A DNA stretch of 64,000 bases from JAQBQH01 sp035607415 (GCA_035607415.1 DATNAQ010000092.1:1-64000); one strand, 5' to 3'. Shown: positions 11,097 through 22,851, counted from the stretch's first letter. Made by a program: numbers and translations. The notes: generated by a model from the letters alone, not told the origin.

Positions 11097-11285
11097 ATGC
11101 GGAAGTATTTCTTCGAAGGGCTGGCGCTGCTGCTGATCCTCGGGAGCCTGGGGTTCTTCGTCGAGTGCGTGCACTACCTCGGGCGGCATGATTACGTGGC
11201 GGCGATCCTGTTGCTGGGCGTCGGAATCTCGGTGAGCCGGGTCGGCGCCGAGCTGGCGCGGCTGGCGCTGGTCGAGCGCGACTGA
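11097..11285 (+). CDS. Small two-helix membrane protein
   Basis: 62 residues with two hydrophobic segments, FFEGLALLLILGSLGFFVEC and YVAAILLLGVGISV, and a charged C-terminus. No family recognised. The ATG directly follows the right end of the miniature element, so its original ribosome-binding site was either replaced by element sequence or lies within it. The TGA overlaps the next ATG by one base (TGATG at 11283-11287), so it is probably co-translated with the PpiC-type gene. Confidence 0.6.
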   Translation: MRKYFFEGLALLLILGSLGFFVECVHYLGRHDYVAAILLLGVGISVSRVGAELARLALVERD

Positions 11286-12136
11286 TGCGCCGGCTCGTCG
11301 TCGCCCTGGTCTGCCTCGCCGGCTGCTCGCATCCGGCGGCGCACGATGGCGCGGCGGCCGAATTGGTGCCGCAGTCGGACGACGTGGTCGTCGCCACCGT
11401 CGACGGGCGGCCGATCTTCGCCGGCGACGTGGCGCGCCAGGCAAGGGCCGAGGGCGTCGATCGGAAGGCGGCGCTCGACGCGCTCGTCGACGCCGAGGTG
11501 CTGGCCGGCGAGGCGGCGCGGCGCGGCTTCGATCGCGATCTCGAGGTGCGCGACGAGACCAAGGGCGCGCTGGTGCGGCGCTATCTGAAGCTGGGGTTCG
11601 AGCCGACCTTGTCGCCCAAGGACGTGCCGGAGCCGGTGGTGCGGCGCGAGTATCAGCGCAACCTCGCGTACCTGAACCACGGCGTCTACGCCGACGTGTG
11701 GCACATGCTGGTGCCGGTCATGGCGAAGGCGACGCCCGAGGAGAAGCAGGCGGCGCGCGCCAAGGCCGAGGAGCTGGCGAAGAAGGCCAAGGGCCTGTCG
11801 CTCGACGAATTCAAGAAGCTCGGCAGCGACGCCGGGCTGCGCGTCGAGGAGGTGGTGTCGGCGCGCGACGGCTGGGTCGAGAAGCCGTTCTCGGAGGCGT
11901 CGTTCGAGCTCAAACAGCCGGGCGACACGTCGGGCGTGGTGACGACCTCGTTCGGGTATCACGTCATCTATCTCGTGCGCTTCATCCCGGCCGAGCACGT
12001 CACGCTCGCCGAGGCGACGCCGAAGCTGCGCCAGGATCTGTTCCCCGAGCTGCTCAAACGCTCGTTCGCCAAGCTCGTCGACGAGGCGATGGGGCGCCAC
12101 AAGATCGAGCTGCACCCGGAGCATCTGCCGAAATGA
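11285..12136 (+). CDS. PpiC-type peptidyl-prolyl isomerase lipoprotein
   Basis: A 283-residue lipoprotein. The signal MRRLVVALVCLAGCSHP has a lipobox ending at Cys14. A SurA/PrsA-like chaperone region follows (VVATVDGRPIFAGDVARQ), then a Lys/Ala-rich linker (TPEEKQAARAKAEELAKK), then a parvulin domain (about residues 170-245) with VEKPFSEASFELKQPGDTSG and TSFGYHVIYLV, the usual hallmark. It probably assists folding of exported or outer-membrane proteins. Followed by two relay mini-ORFs that link it to the Roadblock gene. Confidence 0.88.
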   Translation: MRRLVVALVCLAGCSHPAAHDGAAAELVPQSDDVVVATVDGRPIFAGDVARQARAEGVDRKAALDALVDAEVLAGEAARRGFDRDLEVRDETKGALVRRYLKLGFEPTLSPKDVPEPVVRREYQRNLAYLNHGVYADVWHMLVPVMAKATPEEKQAARAKAEELAKKAKGLSLDEFKKLGSDAGLRVEEVVSARDGWVEKPFSEASFELKQPGDTSGVVTTSFGYHVIYLVRFIPAEHVTLAEATPKLRQDLFPELLKRSFAKLVDEAMGRHKIELHPEHLPK

Positions 12137-12189
12137 GCGCGAGACGACTTGGCGCGCCGAGCCGCAGTGAGCGCGTGGTGCAACGATGA
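12133..12189 (+). other. 18-codon relay mini-ORF
   Basis: The ATG at 12133 overlaps the PpiC gene stop (ATGA). The frame reads MSARRLGAPSRSERVVQR and its TGA overlaps the next ATG at 12186. Most of it is copy 1 of the 56-bp repeat. The start-to-start distance to the next mini-ORF is 53 nt (3n-1). Confidence 0.45.
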
Positions 12190-12194
12190 GCGCG
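12139..12194 (+). repeat. 56-bp direct repeat, copy 1
   Basis: Copy 1 (12139-12194) and copy 2 (12237-12292) differ at one base (CAACGATG against CAACAATG) and are 98 nt apart. Copy 2 carries the start codon of the Roadblock gene. A diverged relative lies at about 14855-14911. The core shared motif is GTGCAAC(R)ATGAGCG. Confidence 0.9.
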
Positions 12195-12287
12195 CGAGCT
12201 GAGGCGAGGGTTTTTCGCGCCCGGGAGACGAGTGCAGCGAGACGACTTGGCGCGCCGAGCCGCAGTGAGCGCGTGGTGCAACAATGA
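12186..12287 (+). other. 33-codon relay mini-ORF, related to 14808-14909
   Basis: The ATG at 12186 overlaps the stop of the preceding mini-ORF. The TGA at 12285-12287 overlaps the Roadblock ATG at 12284. The product starts MSARAEARVFRARETSAARR. It matches the 33-residue mini-ORF at 14808 at 18 of 33 positions without gaps by my count. Either a coupling device spread by repeat copying or a small conserved protein. Confidence 0.5.
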
Positions 12288-12292
12288 GCGCG
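12237..12292 (+). repeat. 56-bp direct repeat, copy 2
   Basis: Second copy of the repeat at 12139-12194. It ends on ATGAGCGCG, which is the start codon and first codons of the Roadblock gene, so the repeat supplies that gene's translation start. Confidence 0.9.
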
Positions 12293-12637
12293 TTTGGGGA
12301 CATCCTCGAGGCGATGGTGCGGCGCGTGCCCGGCGCCGTCGGTGCCGTGTTCGCCGACTGGGAGGGCGAGCCGGTCGATCAGTTCGCGCACATCCCGCCG
12401 ATCGACATCCAGCTCGTCGGCGCGCACTGGGGCGTGGTCTGGTCGCAGGCGGCGCGGCGGCTGGAGGCGCTCGGCGGCGTCGAGGAGCTGCTCATCGAGG
12501 GCGACAAGGCGATCGTGCTCGTGCGCTCGGTGACCGATCGCTACTTCGTCGTGCTCGCCACCAAGCGCGACGCGCACCTGGCGACGGCGCGGCGCGAGCT
12601 CGAGCGCGGCGCGGGGATCCTGCGGAGCGAGATGTGA
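12284..12637 (+). CDS. Roadblock/LC7 domain protein
   Basis: A 117-residue single-domain protein starting MSAFGDILEAMVRRVPGAVG, with the alternating strand and helix pattern of Roadblock/LC7 proteins such as MglB (GAVFADWEGEPVDQF, then DIQLVGAHWGVVWSQAARRL, then a central strand pair around LLIEGDKAIVLVRSVTDRYFVVL). Bacterial members often dimerise and act on Ras-like GTPases; no small GTPase gene lies in this run. Its stop overlaps the GTG of the DUF4350 gene (GTGA). Confidence 0.82.
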   Translation: MSAFGDILEAMVRRVPGAVGAVFADWEGEPVDQFAHIPPIDIQLVGAHWGVVWSQAARRLEALGGVEELLIEGDKAIVLVRSVTDRYFVVLATKRDAHLATARRELERGAGILRSEM

Positions 12638-13821
12638 GACGCCTCGTCGCCGTCGGCGTGATGCTCGCCGCGACGCGCGCCCTGGCCGCCGGCGGCGACT
12701 ATCGCCTCGATTCGCACGAGTGGAACGGCCTCGGGCGGCTCGCGGACGAGGCGGACGCCGCGGGCTGCGCGATCGCGGCGACCGAGACGCTCGACTGGTC
12801 GGCGCTCGATGCGCGCGACGTGGTGTGGTTCGTCTATCCGCGCACCGCCGTCGACGGCGGCAAGCTGCGCCGCTGGCTCGAGGCCGGCGGGCGCGCGGTG
12901 ATCGCCGACGACTTCGGCGCCTCCGACGCGGCGCTGGCGGCGCTCGACATCCGTCGCCTGCGCGGCGAGCTCGGGTCGGTCGACCGCTACGACGGCAACG
13001 CGGCGCTGCCGATCGCGCGGCAGACGCTGTCGACGGAGCTGTCGGTGGGCATCGGCGATCTGGTCGCCAATCACCCCGCCTTCTTCCTGGCGTCGACGCC
13101 GGCGTCGTTCGCGTTCTCGCCGGGCGCGGCGCTCGTCGTCGAGGGGCGCCTCGGCAAGGGGTACTTCGTGGCCATCGCCGATCCGAGCGTGCTCATCAAC
13201 AACATGCTCGACATCGACGAGAACCTGGCGTTCGCGCGCGCGCTCATCCGGCGCACCTGCAAGCCGGGCGAGCGCATCCACCTCGTGACGCAGAGCTTCG
13301 TGGCGCGCGGCGAGCCGCCCGGCGACCTTGCGCCCACGCCGTCGGGCGACAACTGGTTCACGGCCTTCAATCGCTTCGTCGGGCTGCTCGACGACAAGGC
13401 GCACTCCGGCGTCGACGATCGCATGCTCGGCCTTCTGGCCACGGTGCTGGCGACCATCGCGATCGTGCTGTTCGCGCGCGCCTGGCCGTCGCCGGGGCGC
13501 ATCGACGGACACTGGACGCGCGCCGCCGCCGTCGACACCGGTTGGCGCGCCTGGAGCCGCGACGCGACCGCGACCTACCTGCGTGACGAGGTGGCGCTGC
13601 GGCTGTCGGAGGCGATCGGCGCGCCGGTGGGCGACTGGACGCCGGCCGAGCTCGAGCGGCGTGCCGCGCGCGTGCTCGGGCCGCGCGTCGCCGCCCACGC
13701 CGCCACGCTCTGGGCGCAGCTGCGCCGGCCGCCGATCTGGCTCGGCGCGCGCACGCTGGCGGCGCTGCACGATTCTGCGACGCAGCTCTTTGATCTTCTG
13801 GCCGAGCGGGGGCAAGGTTAG
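12634..13821 (+). CDS. DUF4350-type membrane protein
   Basis: A 395-residue product starting at GTG 12634 with a signal-like MRRLVAVGVMLAATRALAAGG. The GATase-like DUF4350 region follows: SHEWNGLGRLADEA, DVVWFVYPRTAVDGGKLRRWLEAGG and GKGYFVAIADPSVLINNMLDIDEN. One membrane segment lies near residues 268-285 (MLGLLATVLATIAIVLFARAW) and a soluble C-terminal domain ends it. Genes of this family commonly sit with MoxR and DUF58 genes, as here. The unit is suspected to act as an envelope chaperone or regulatory complex. Confidence 0.8.
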   Translation: MRRLVAVGVMLAATRALAAGGDYRLDSHEWNGLGRLADEADAAGCAIAATETLDWSALDARDVVWFVYPRTAVDGGKLRRWLEAGGRAVIADDFGASDAALAALDIRRLRGELGSVDRYDGNAALPIARQTLSTELSVGIGDLVANHPAFFLASTPASFAFSPGAALVVEGRLGKGYFVAIADPSVLINNMLDIDENLAFARALIRRTCKPGERIHLVTQSFVARGEPPGDLAPTPSGDNWFTAFNRFVGLLDDKAHSGVDDRMLGLLATVLATIAIVLFARAWPSPGRIDGHWTRAAAVDTGWRAWSRDATATYLRDEVALRLSEAIGAPVGDWTPAELERRAARVLGPRVAAHAATLWAQLRRPPIWLGARTLAALHDSATQLFDLLAERGQG

Positions 13822-13827
13822 AGGCTC

Positions 13828-14811
13828 ATGGCCGCGCAGACCCCACAAACGGTAGTGGAACGCTCGACGCTGGTGGAGGTCGCCCAACTCGCGGCCGACG
13901 TGCGCACCGAGGTGCAAAAGGCGTTCTACGGCGGTCCCGAGCCGATCGAGCTCATCCTGACGACGCTGGTGGCGCGCGGCCACGTGCTCCTCGAGGGCGT
14001 GCCGGGGATCGCCAAGACGACGCTGGTCAAGGCGTTCGCCGCGGCGCTCGGCTGCAGCTTTCGCCGCATTCAGTTCACGCCCGATCTGTTGCCGTCGGAC
14101 ATCACCGGCACCTACGTCTTGCAAGCGGGGACCTTCGCGCTGCGCGAGGGGCCTATTTTCGCGCAGGTCATCCTCGCCGACGAAGTGAACCGCGCGCCGG
14201 CCAAGACGCAATCGGCGCTGCTCGAGGCGATGCAGGAGCGCCAGGTCACCATCGAGGGGCAGACGCGTCCGCTCGAGCCGCCGTTCTTCGTGCTCGCGAC
14301 GCAGAATCCGATCGAGCACGAGGGCACCTATCCGCTGCCGGAGGCGCAGGTCGATCGCTTCCTGGCGAAGCTGAAGATGGGCTATCCGCTCGCCTCCGAC
14401 GAGAAGGAGATGCTGCGCCGGTACGCGTCGCCCGACCAATCGCTGCAGACGCGGCGCGTGCTCGAGCCGGGCACGATCTTGCGCGTGCAGGAGCTCGCCG
14501 ACGCGGTGCACGTCGAGGACGAGCTCCTCGACTACGTGATCGCGCTGGCGCAGTTCACGCGCTCGCACCGGCGCGTGGCGCTCGGCGCCTCGCCGCGCGC
14601 GGCGTTGCAGCTGGTGCACGCGGCCAAGGCGCGCGCGCTCCTCGGCGGGCGCGACTTCGTCCTGCCCGACGACGTCAAGCACCTCGGCCCGTCGGTGCTG
14701 TCGCATCGCGTGATGCTGTCGGCCGACGCCGAGCTCGAGGGCATGAGCGCCGACGCCGTGGTGCGCGAGGCGCTCGATCGCGTGCCTTACCGCGGCCGGC
14801 CGCGCGGATGA
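13828..14811 (+). CDS. MoxR-family AAA+ ATPase
   Basis: A 327-residue ATPase. Walker A is in LLEGVPGIAKTTLVKAF, Walker B in VILADEVNRAPAKTQSALLE, and sensor 1 in FFVLATQNPIEHEGTYPLPE. The C-terminal lid includes SPRAALQLVHAAKARALL. MoxR proteins act as metal-insertion or activation chaperones, usually together with von Willebrand factor A-like partners, and here the DUF58 protein is the obvious partner. ATG at 13828, 6 nt after the DUF4350 stop. Its stop is ATGA-overlapped with a 33-codon mini-ORF. Confidence 0.94.
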   Translation: MAAQTPQTVVERSTLVEVAQLAADVRTEVQKAFYGGPEPIELILTTLVARGHVLLEGVPGIAKTTLVKAFAAALGCSFRRIQFTPDLLPSDITGTYVLQAGTFALREGPIFAQVILADEVNRAPAKTQSALLEAMQERQVTIEGQTRPLEPPFFVLATQNPIEHEGTYPLPEAQVDRFLAKLKMGYPLASDEKEMLRRYASPDQSLQTRRVLEPGTILRVQELADAVHVEDELLDYVIALAQFTRSHRRVALGASPRAALQLVHAAKARALLGGRDFVLPDDVKHLGPSVLSHRVMLSADAELEGMSADAVVREALDRVPYRGRPRG

Positions 14812-14909
14812 GCGAGCGCGCGGAACGGAGGGACCTTCGCGTCCCGGAGGCGAGTGCAGCGAGCCGACTCGACGCGCCGGAGCGGAGCGCGCTCGCGGAG
14901 CAACCATGA
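14808..14909 (+). other. 33-codon relay mini-ORF between MoxR and DUF58 genes
   Basis: The ATG at 14808 overlaps the MoxR stop; the TGA at 14907-14909 overlaps the DUF58 ATG at 14906. Product starts MSERAERRDLRVPEASAASR. Same length, phase and start-to-start spacing (98 nt) as the mini-ORF at 12186. Sequence is diverged, so this is an older copy of the same element or one under relaxed constraint. Confidence 0.5.
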
Positions 14910-16660
14910 GCGAGCGGCGTCGCGAGCTCGAGCTGCGCGCGCCGGGACGGACGCACTCGGGACGCGCCCCGTCGCTGACGCCGCGCGGGCTGGCCTGGGG
15001 CGTGGGCGCGGCGCTGCTCCTGTTCGTCGGGGCCGTCACCGGCGCCTGGCGCGTGGCGGCGCTCGGCGTGGTCGCGTTGACGGCGCTCGGCGGCGCCTAC
15101 GTCGCCTTCTTTCCCACGTCGGTGCTGGTGTGGCGCCGCCACCTCGAGCTCCTGTGGCGCGTCGAGCGCGGCGAGGACGCCAGCGCCTTCGTCGCCGGCC
15201 GCCCGTTTCGCCTGACGGTGACGCTGCGCAATCGCGCGCCGCGCGCCCTCGGCCGCGCTCGCGTGCGCGCCTTCGCCTCGTCGGCGTTGTCGCCGCCGTC
15301 GGCGCTGCGCATGGAGCTGCCCGCCGGACACGAGGCCACCGTCACCGCCGACGTGGTGGCGCAGCGCGCCGGCTTCTGGTTCCTCCACGGCGCCGCCGTC
15401 GAGCTGCAGGACGCGCTCGGGCTGTGCAGCGTCGAGGCCTATTTCCCGTCGCCGGTGGGCATCAAGGTGCTGCCCCGCCCTGCCCTGCGCCTCAACCCCG
15501 CCGAGCAGCGGCTCCTCGCCGGCGCGCCCCACGATCGCCACGGGGTGCAGACGCTGCGCCGCCGCGGCCTCGGCGGCGATCTGCGCGAGCTGCGCGAGCA
15601 CGCGCCCGGCGATCCGTTCAAGCAGATCGCCTGGAAGGCGACGGCGCGCACCGGCAAGCTCATGGTGCGCGAGCTCGATCGCGAGACCATGGTGACCCAC
15701 TGGCTCGTCGTCGACATCGGCAACACCATGCGCGAGGGGCGCCCCGGCGCGGCGCGGCTCGACCTGGCCGTCGACGTCGCGGCGGCATACGCGCGCGGCG
15801 CGCTCGAGGCCGGCGATCGCGTGGCGCTTCTGACCTACGACGGCCGCATCGTCGGCGAGGCCAAGCCCAACGACGGCCCGGTCCACCGCCTGCGCATCGT
15901 CGAGCGGCTGATGGAGGCGATGAGCGTCGTCGACGAGGATCTCACCGAGCTGACCGACTCCGAGCTCGTCGCGGTCGTCGCGCGGTACCTGCTCTTGCAG
16001 GAGGGCATCGACGCGCGCCTGCGCCGCGCGCCCGCGATCGACGATCCGGTGTGGAGCGAGCTGGCCGCGTCGCCGTCGGGTGAGCTGTACGATCTGCGCG
16101 TCGTGCACCATGCGGTCGCCGCCGCGCTCGCCGATCATCATCGGCGCCGCGCAAGCGAGGAACCGGGCGAGCGGCACAAGAAGGAGCTCGCGCCCGCGGC
16201 GGCGACCGAGACGCTGCGCCTGCGCCAATACTGCCGGCTGCGCGGCATCGAGCTGCCCTATCGCCGCACCATCGAAGCCGGCCGGCGTGCGCGCGGCCTC
16301 GGCGCGGCGCTCGAGCACGCCGGGCGGGCGCGGGGCAGCCAGCGCATCGTCGTGCTCTCCGATCTGCAAGGCCTCGAGGGCGACCTGGCGCCGGTCGCGC
16401 GCGCCGTACGCCTGGTCCGTCGCCGCGGCCACCATTTGACGTTCGCCGTCCCCGAGGCGCGCATCGTCGCCGACGAGGACGCCACGGCGGATCGCGCCAT
16501 CGCCGCCGACATCGCCGGCCACCAGGAGCGCCGCCGCGAGCGCGCCGCCGTCACCGTCATGCGCGCGCGCCTCGGCGTACGCGTGGTCGCGGTGAGCGCC
16601 GACTCGGCCGCGCTGCTGCTCGGACGCAGCGTCGCGACGCCGCGAGCCCGCGTCGCATGA
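14906..16660 (+). CDS. DUF58 protein with von Willebrand A-like region
   Basis: A 584-residue protein with two N-terminal helices (WGVGAALLLFVGAVTGAW and VAALGVVALTALGGAYVAFF). A beta-sandwich region is followed by the DUF58 signature GGDLRELREHAPGDPFKQIA and WKATARTGKLMVREL. The metal-site-like WLVVDIGNTMREG departs from the perfect MIDAS DxSxS (Asn and Thr replace the serines). The last part contains a second alpha/beta stretch (IVVLSDLQGLEGDLAPVARAV). It forms the usual pair with MoxR. Start ATG 14906 lies in the relay repeat; the stop overlaps the next ATG (ATGA). Confidence 0.88.
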   Translation: MSERRRELELRAPGRTHSGRAPSLTPRGLAWGVGAALLLFVGAVTGAWRVAALGVVALTALGGAYVAFFPTSVLVWRRHLELLWRVERGEDASAFVAGRPFRLTVTLRNRAPRALGRARVRAFASSALSPPSALRMELPAGHEATVTADVVAQRAGFWFLHGAAVELQDALGLCSVEAYFPSPVGIKVLPRPALRLNPAEQRLLAGAPHDRHGVQTLRRRGLGGDLRELREHAPGDPFKQIAWKATARTGKLMVRELDRETMVTHWLVVDIGNTMREGRPGAARLDLAVDVAAAYARGALEAGDRVALLTYDGRIVGEAKPNDGPVHRLRIVERLMEAMSVVDEDLTELTDSELVAVVARYLLLQEGIDARLRRAPAIDDPVWSELAASPSGELYDLRVVHHAVAAALADHHRRRASEEPGERHKKELAPAAATETLRLRQYCRLRGIELPYRRTIEAGRRARGLGAALEHAGRARGSQRIVVLSDLQGLEGDLAPVARAVRLVRRRGHHLTFAVPEARIVADEDATADRAIAADIAGHQERRRERAAVTVMRARLGVRVVAVSADSAALLLGRSVATPRARVA

Positions 16661-17250
16661 GCCAACGCCGCGTCATCATCGCGCCCTTCGAGCCGTTCGC
16701 CGGCCGCAAGCGCAACCGCGCCCGCGACGCTGCGCACCTGCTCGCCGGCGAGGAGCTCGGCGGCGCGCCGGTCGAGATCGTCGATCTGCCCGTCGTCTAC
16801 GCCACCATCCCCGAGGCGGTCGGCAAGCTGGTGGCGCGCGATCCATCGCTCTTGCTCCTCGTCGGTGAGGCCAACGACGCGCGCACGCTCCTCGTCGAGC
16901 GGCTCGCCGTCAACGTCGCCCACGCGCGCGTCCACGACAACGCCGGCGCCCGCCCCATCGACGACGAGCTGGTCCCCGGCGGCGAGGCCGCGCGCAAGGT
17001 CCCGTTCGATCCGCGCACCGCCGCCAACGCCGCCATCGCCGCCGGCTGCCCGGCCGAGGTCTCGTCGCACGCCGGCACGTTCCTGTGCAACGCCGCCCTC
17101 TACCACGCGCTCGGTCAGGCCGCGCAACGCTCGTCACCGCCGCGCGTCGCCTTCGTCCACGTGCCCGCGCGCTTCCCCTGGGCGCGCGACCGGAGGGCCG
17201 CCCGCGGGCTGTACGCGATCGCGAAACACCTCGTCCCTGCTTTATCTTGA
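16657..17250 (+). CDS. Pyroglutamyl-peptidase I family protein (C15)
   Basis: 197 residues. The three catalytic positions of C15 peptidases are recognisable: Glu in LLVERLAVNVA, Cys in SSHAGTFLCNAALYHAL, and His in VAFVHVPARFPW. The family removes N-terminal pyroglutamate from peptides. The opening IIAPFEPFAGRKRNRARDAA replaces the usual GFEPFGG-x-x-x-NPS, so substrate binding may differ. Overlaps the DUF58 stop by ATGA, so it belongs to the same operon, an unexpected neighbour for MoxR/DUF58. Confidence 0.8.
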   Translation: MSQRRVIIAPFEPFAGRKRNRARDAAHLLAGEELGGAPVEIVDLPVVYATIPEAVGKLVARDPSLLLLVGEANDARTLLVERLAVNVAHARVHDNAGARPIDDELVPGGEAARKVPFDPRTAANAAIAAGCPAEVSSHAGTFLCNAALYHALGQAAQRSSPPRVAFVHVPARFPWARDRRAARGLYAIAKHLVPALS

Positions 17251-17302
17251 CGTCGCCCGAGCCCTATCCTATAGGTACCCGCGGAGGTCGAGAGGAACGT
17301 AA

Positions 17303-17605
17303 ATGGCCACGATGATTACCGAGGAGTGCATCAACTGCGGCGCCTGCGAGCCGGAGTGCCCCAACGAGGCGATCTCCGAGGGTGACGACATCTACGTCAT
17401 CGATCCGAACCTCTGCACCGAGTGCGTGGGCTTCCACGACTACGAGGCGTGCCAGGCGGTGTGCCCCGTCGAGTGCTGCATCCCCGACCCGAGCAACGTC
17501 GAGACCGAGGATGCGCTCTTCGGCCGCGCCAAGAAGCTGCATCCCGACAAGCAGTTCCCCGAGATCGCCGCGCTGCCGGCGAACCTCTCGCGCTTCCGCA
17601 AGTAG
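17303..17605 (+). CDS. 4Fe-4S ferredoxin, YfhL-like
   Basis: A 100-residue ferredoxin. The first cluster motif is CINCGACEPECP. The second is CTECVGFHDYEACQAVCP, with a long insertion between the second and third cysteines as in the YfhL/Allochromatium-type 2[4Fe-4S] ferredoxins. A C-terminal helix (TEDALFGRAKKLHPDKQ) follows. Good spacing from an upstream GGAGGTCGAGAGGAACGT ribosome-binding region. Single gene with its own terminator at 17623. Confidence 0.92.
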   Translation: MATMITEECINCGACEPECPNEAISEGDDIYVIDPNLCTECVGFHDYEACQAVCPVECCIPDPSNVETEDALFGRAKKLHPDKQFPEIAALPANLSRFRK

Positions 17606-17622
17606 CTCGCGCTACCAACACG

Positions 17623-17654
17623 AAAGGCGCCCCCTCACGAGGGCGCCTTTTCGT
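17623..17654 (+). terminator. Rho-independent terminator, probably bidirectional
   Basis: A perfect 10-bp stem, AAAGGCGCCC (17623-17632) and GGGCGCCTTT (17641-17650), with an 8-nt loop and a short T run on the plus side. It lies between the convergent ferredoxin and smc genes and, with A's on the left arm, may also stop smc transcripts. Confidence 0.85.
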
Positions 17655-17674
17655 ATTTCCAGACCACGTGAGGC

Positions 17675-21262
<3,588 letters not shown>

Positions 21263-21451
21263 CGCGCCTCGCTCATCCTCGGCCGAATGTATTGCAACGT
21301 AATGTCACTTCTCCGGCCAACGTAGCACGACGTTCGATCCAACGTCAACCCGACCCTACCCATGGGCCGTCCGCGGAGCTAATTTTCTTCTCCAATTTTC
21401 TTCGGCTAAGTTGGCGCACCTTCTCCGGAACGGATTGGCTAGGCTGCGCCC
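21263..21451. other. Divergent promoter region between smc and the GH5-like gene
   Basis: 189 bp with no gene. It holds two near-tandem AATTTTCTTC copies (about 21380-21404) and four AACGT/ACGTT words between 21296 and 21346. A TTGACG (minus strand, 21343-21348) with TACGTT 18 nt further on could be a weak smc promoter. None of these is decisive. Confidence 0.35.
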
Positions 21452-22837
21452 ATGCGATGGGCCGTTTGCCTGGTCGTCACGCTTGCGGCCTGCGCGCCCG
21501 GCAAGTACACCCCGCGGTTCGCCCCGGTCGACTCGGACGGCCACCACCTGCGCGACGCCGAGGGTCGGGTCCGCATCTACCGCGGGGTCAACGTCCACAT
21601 CGCCGGCATCTTCGACGTCACCTTCGCCGATGGCCGCGCCCCGCGGGAGGCGCTGCCGGCGTTCGACGCCTCCGATCCCATCGACATGCACGCGCGCGGC
21701 TTCAACCTCGTGCGCCTGCCCATCAACTGGAGCGCCATCGAGCCGGCGCGGGGCAGCTTCGACGAGGCCTACCTCGATCGGGTCGCGCAAATCATCGACT
21801 GGTGCCGCGCCGCCGGCGTCGACGTCCTGATCGATCTACATGAAGACGGCTGGTCCAAGGAGCTGTGCGAGGACGGCGCCCCTCTGTGGGCAATCGTCCC
21901 GCCGCCGGCGACGCTCACCGGCGGCCCCGTGCCGGGCCCCGACTGCCACACCGCCGCCGCCGCGCTGGCCGCGTTCGACAGCTTCTGGGACGACGCCGAC
22001 GGGCTCGAGGAGGCCTACCTCGACATGCTCGGCCACGTCGCCGGTCGCTTCGGCGCCGATCCCGCCGTCATCGGCTACGAGGTCATGAACGAGCCCATCG
22101 GCGTCGACGACACCGTTCAGGCGTTCCAGGCGCGCGCGGCGCAGACGCTGCGCGACGCCGACCCGAAGAAGCTCGTCGTGTTCGAGCCGGTCGCCACGCG
22201 CAACTTCACCAACGGCGCGCCCATCTCGTCGACGCCGTTCCCCGTCGGCGGCGCGGTCTACGCCGTGCACGTCTACACCGCGATCTTCGGCGACTCGAGC
22301 GCGCTCGCCGACGGCTCGTACCCGGCGCTGCTCTCGGGGTCGATCAGCGGCGCACGCGACGAAGCCGACGCCTGGGGCACGCCGCTCATGGTCACCGAAT
22401 ACGGCCTCGGCTCGGCGACGACGCAAGGCCCGGCGTGGATCGGCCACGCGCTCGACGACTTCGACGCCACCGGTGCGTCGACCACGTGGTGGCTATGGAA
22501 GGATCCGACGCCCGGCGGCTGGGGCCTGTTCGATCCGCAGCCCGACGGCACGTACACGCCGCGCCCGGCGATGATGGACGCGCTGTCGCGCCCGTACGCG
22601 CAGGCCGTCGGCGGCGATCCCACCGCCGTCGCGTGGGACGGCGTCACGCTGTCGATCGCCTTTCGCGGCCGCGGCGACGTGCCGGCGCGCCACGACGTCT
22701 TCTGGAACCGCGGCACGCCGAGCATCGCCTGCGACGGCAAACCGGTCACGCCCGACTCCGTCGACGCCGCCGGCTCGGTCTACGTCGTCCGTTGCGGCGG
22801 CGCCGGCGCGCACCGCCTGACGTTCGCCGCCGAGTAG
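21452..22837 (+). CDS. GH5-like glycoside hydrolase lipoprotein (endoglycoceramidase-type)
   Basis: A 461-residue secreted lipoprotein; MRWAVCLVVTLAACAPG gives a lipobox at Cys14. The TIM barrel shows the GH5 order: RGVNVHIAG near the start, NLVRLPINWSAIEP, DVLIDLHEDGWS, the acid/base glutamate in VIGYEVMNEP, and the nucleophile glutamate in LMVTEYGLGS. The layout is closest to the endoglycoceramidase-like subgroup, including a short C-terminal beta-domain (VAWDGVTLSIAFRGRGDV). Substrate may be a beta-glucan or glycolipid; this cannot be decided here. Followed after 14 bp by a co-oriented membrane-protein gene. Confidence 0.87.
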   Translation: MRWAVCLVVTLAACAPGKYTPRFAPVDSDGHHLRDAEGRVRIYRGVNVHIAGIFDVTFADGRAPREALPAFDASDPIDMHARGFNLVRLPINWSAIEPARGSFDEAYLDRVAQIIDWCRAAGVDVLIDLHEDGWSKELCEDGAPLWAIVPPPATLTGGPVPGPDCHTAAAALAAFDSFWDDADGLEEAYLDMLGHVAGRFGADPAVIGYEVMNEPIGVDDTVQAFQARAAQTLRDADPKKLVVFEPVATRNFTNGAPISSTPFPVGGAVYAVHVYTAIFGDSSALADGSYPALLSGSISGARDEADAWGTPLMVTEYGLGSATTQGPAWIGHALDDFDATGASTTWWLWKDPTPGGWGLFDPQPDGTYTPRPAMMDALSRPYAQAVGGDPTAVAWDGVTLSIAFRGRGDVPARHDVFWNRGTPSIACDGKPVTPDSVDAAGSVYVVRCGGAGAHRLTFAAE

Positions 22838-22851
22838 CGTATGCTTGCCGC

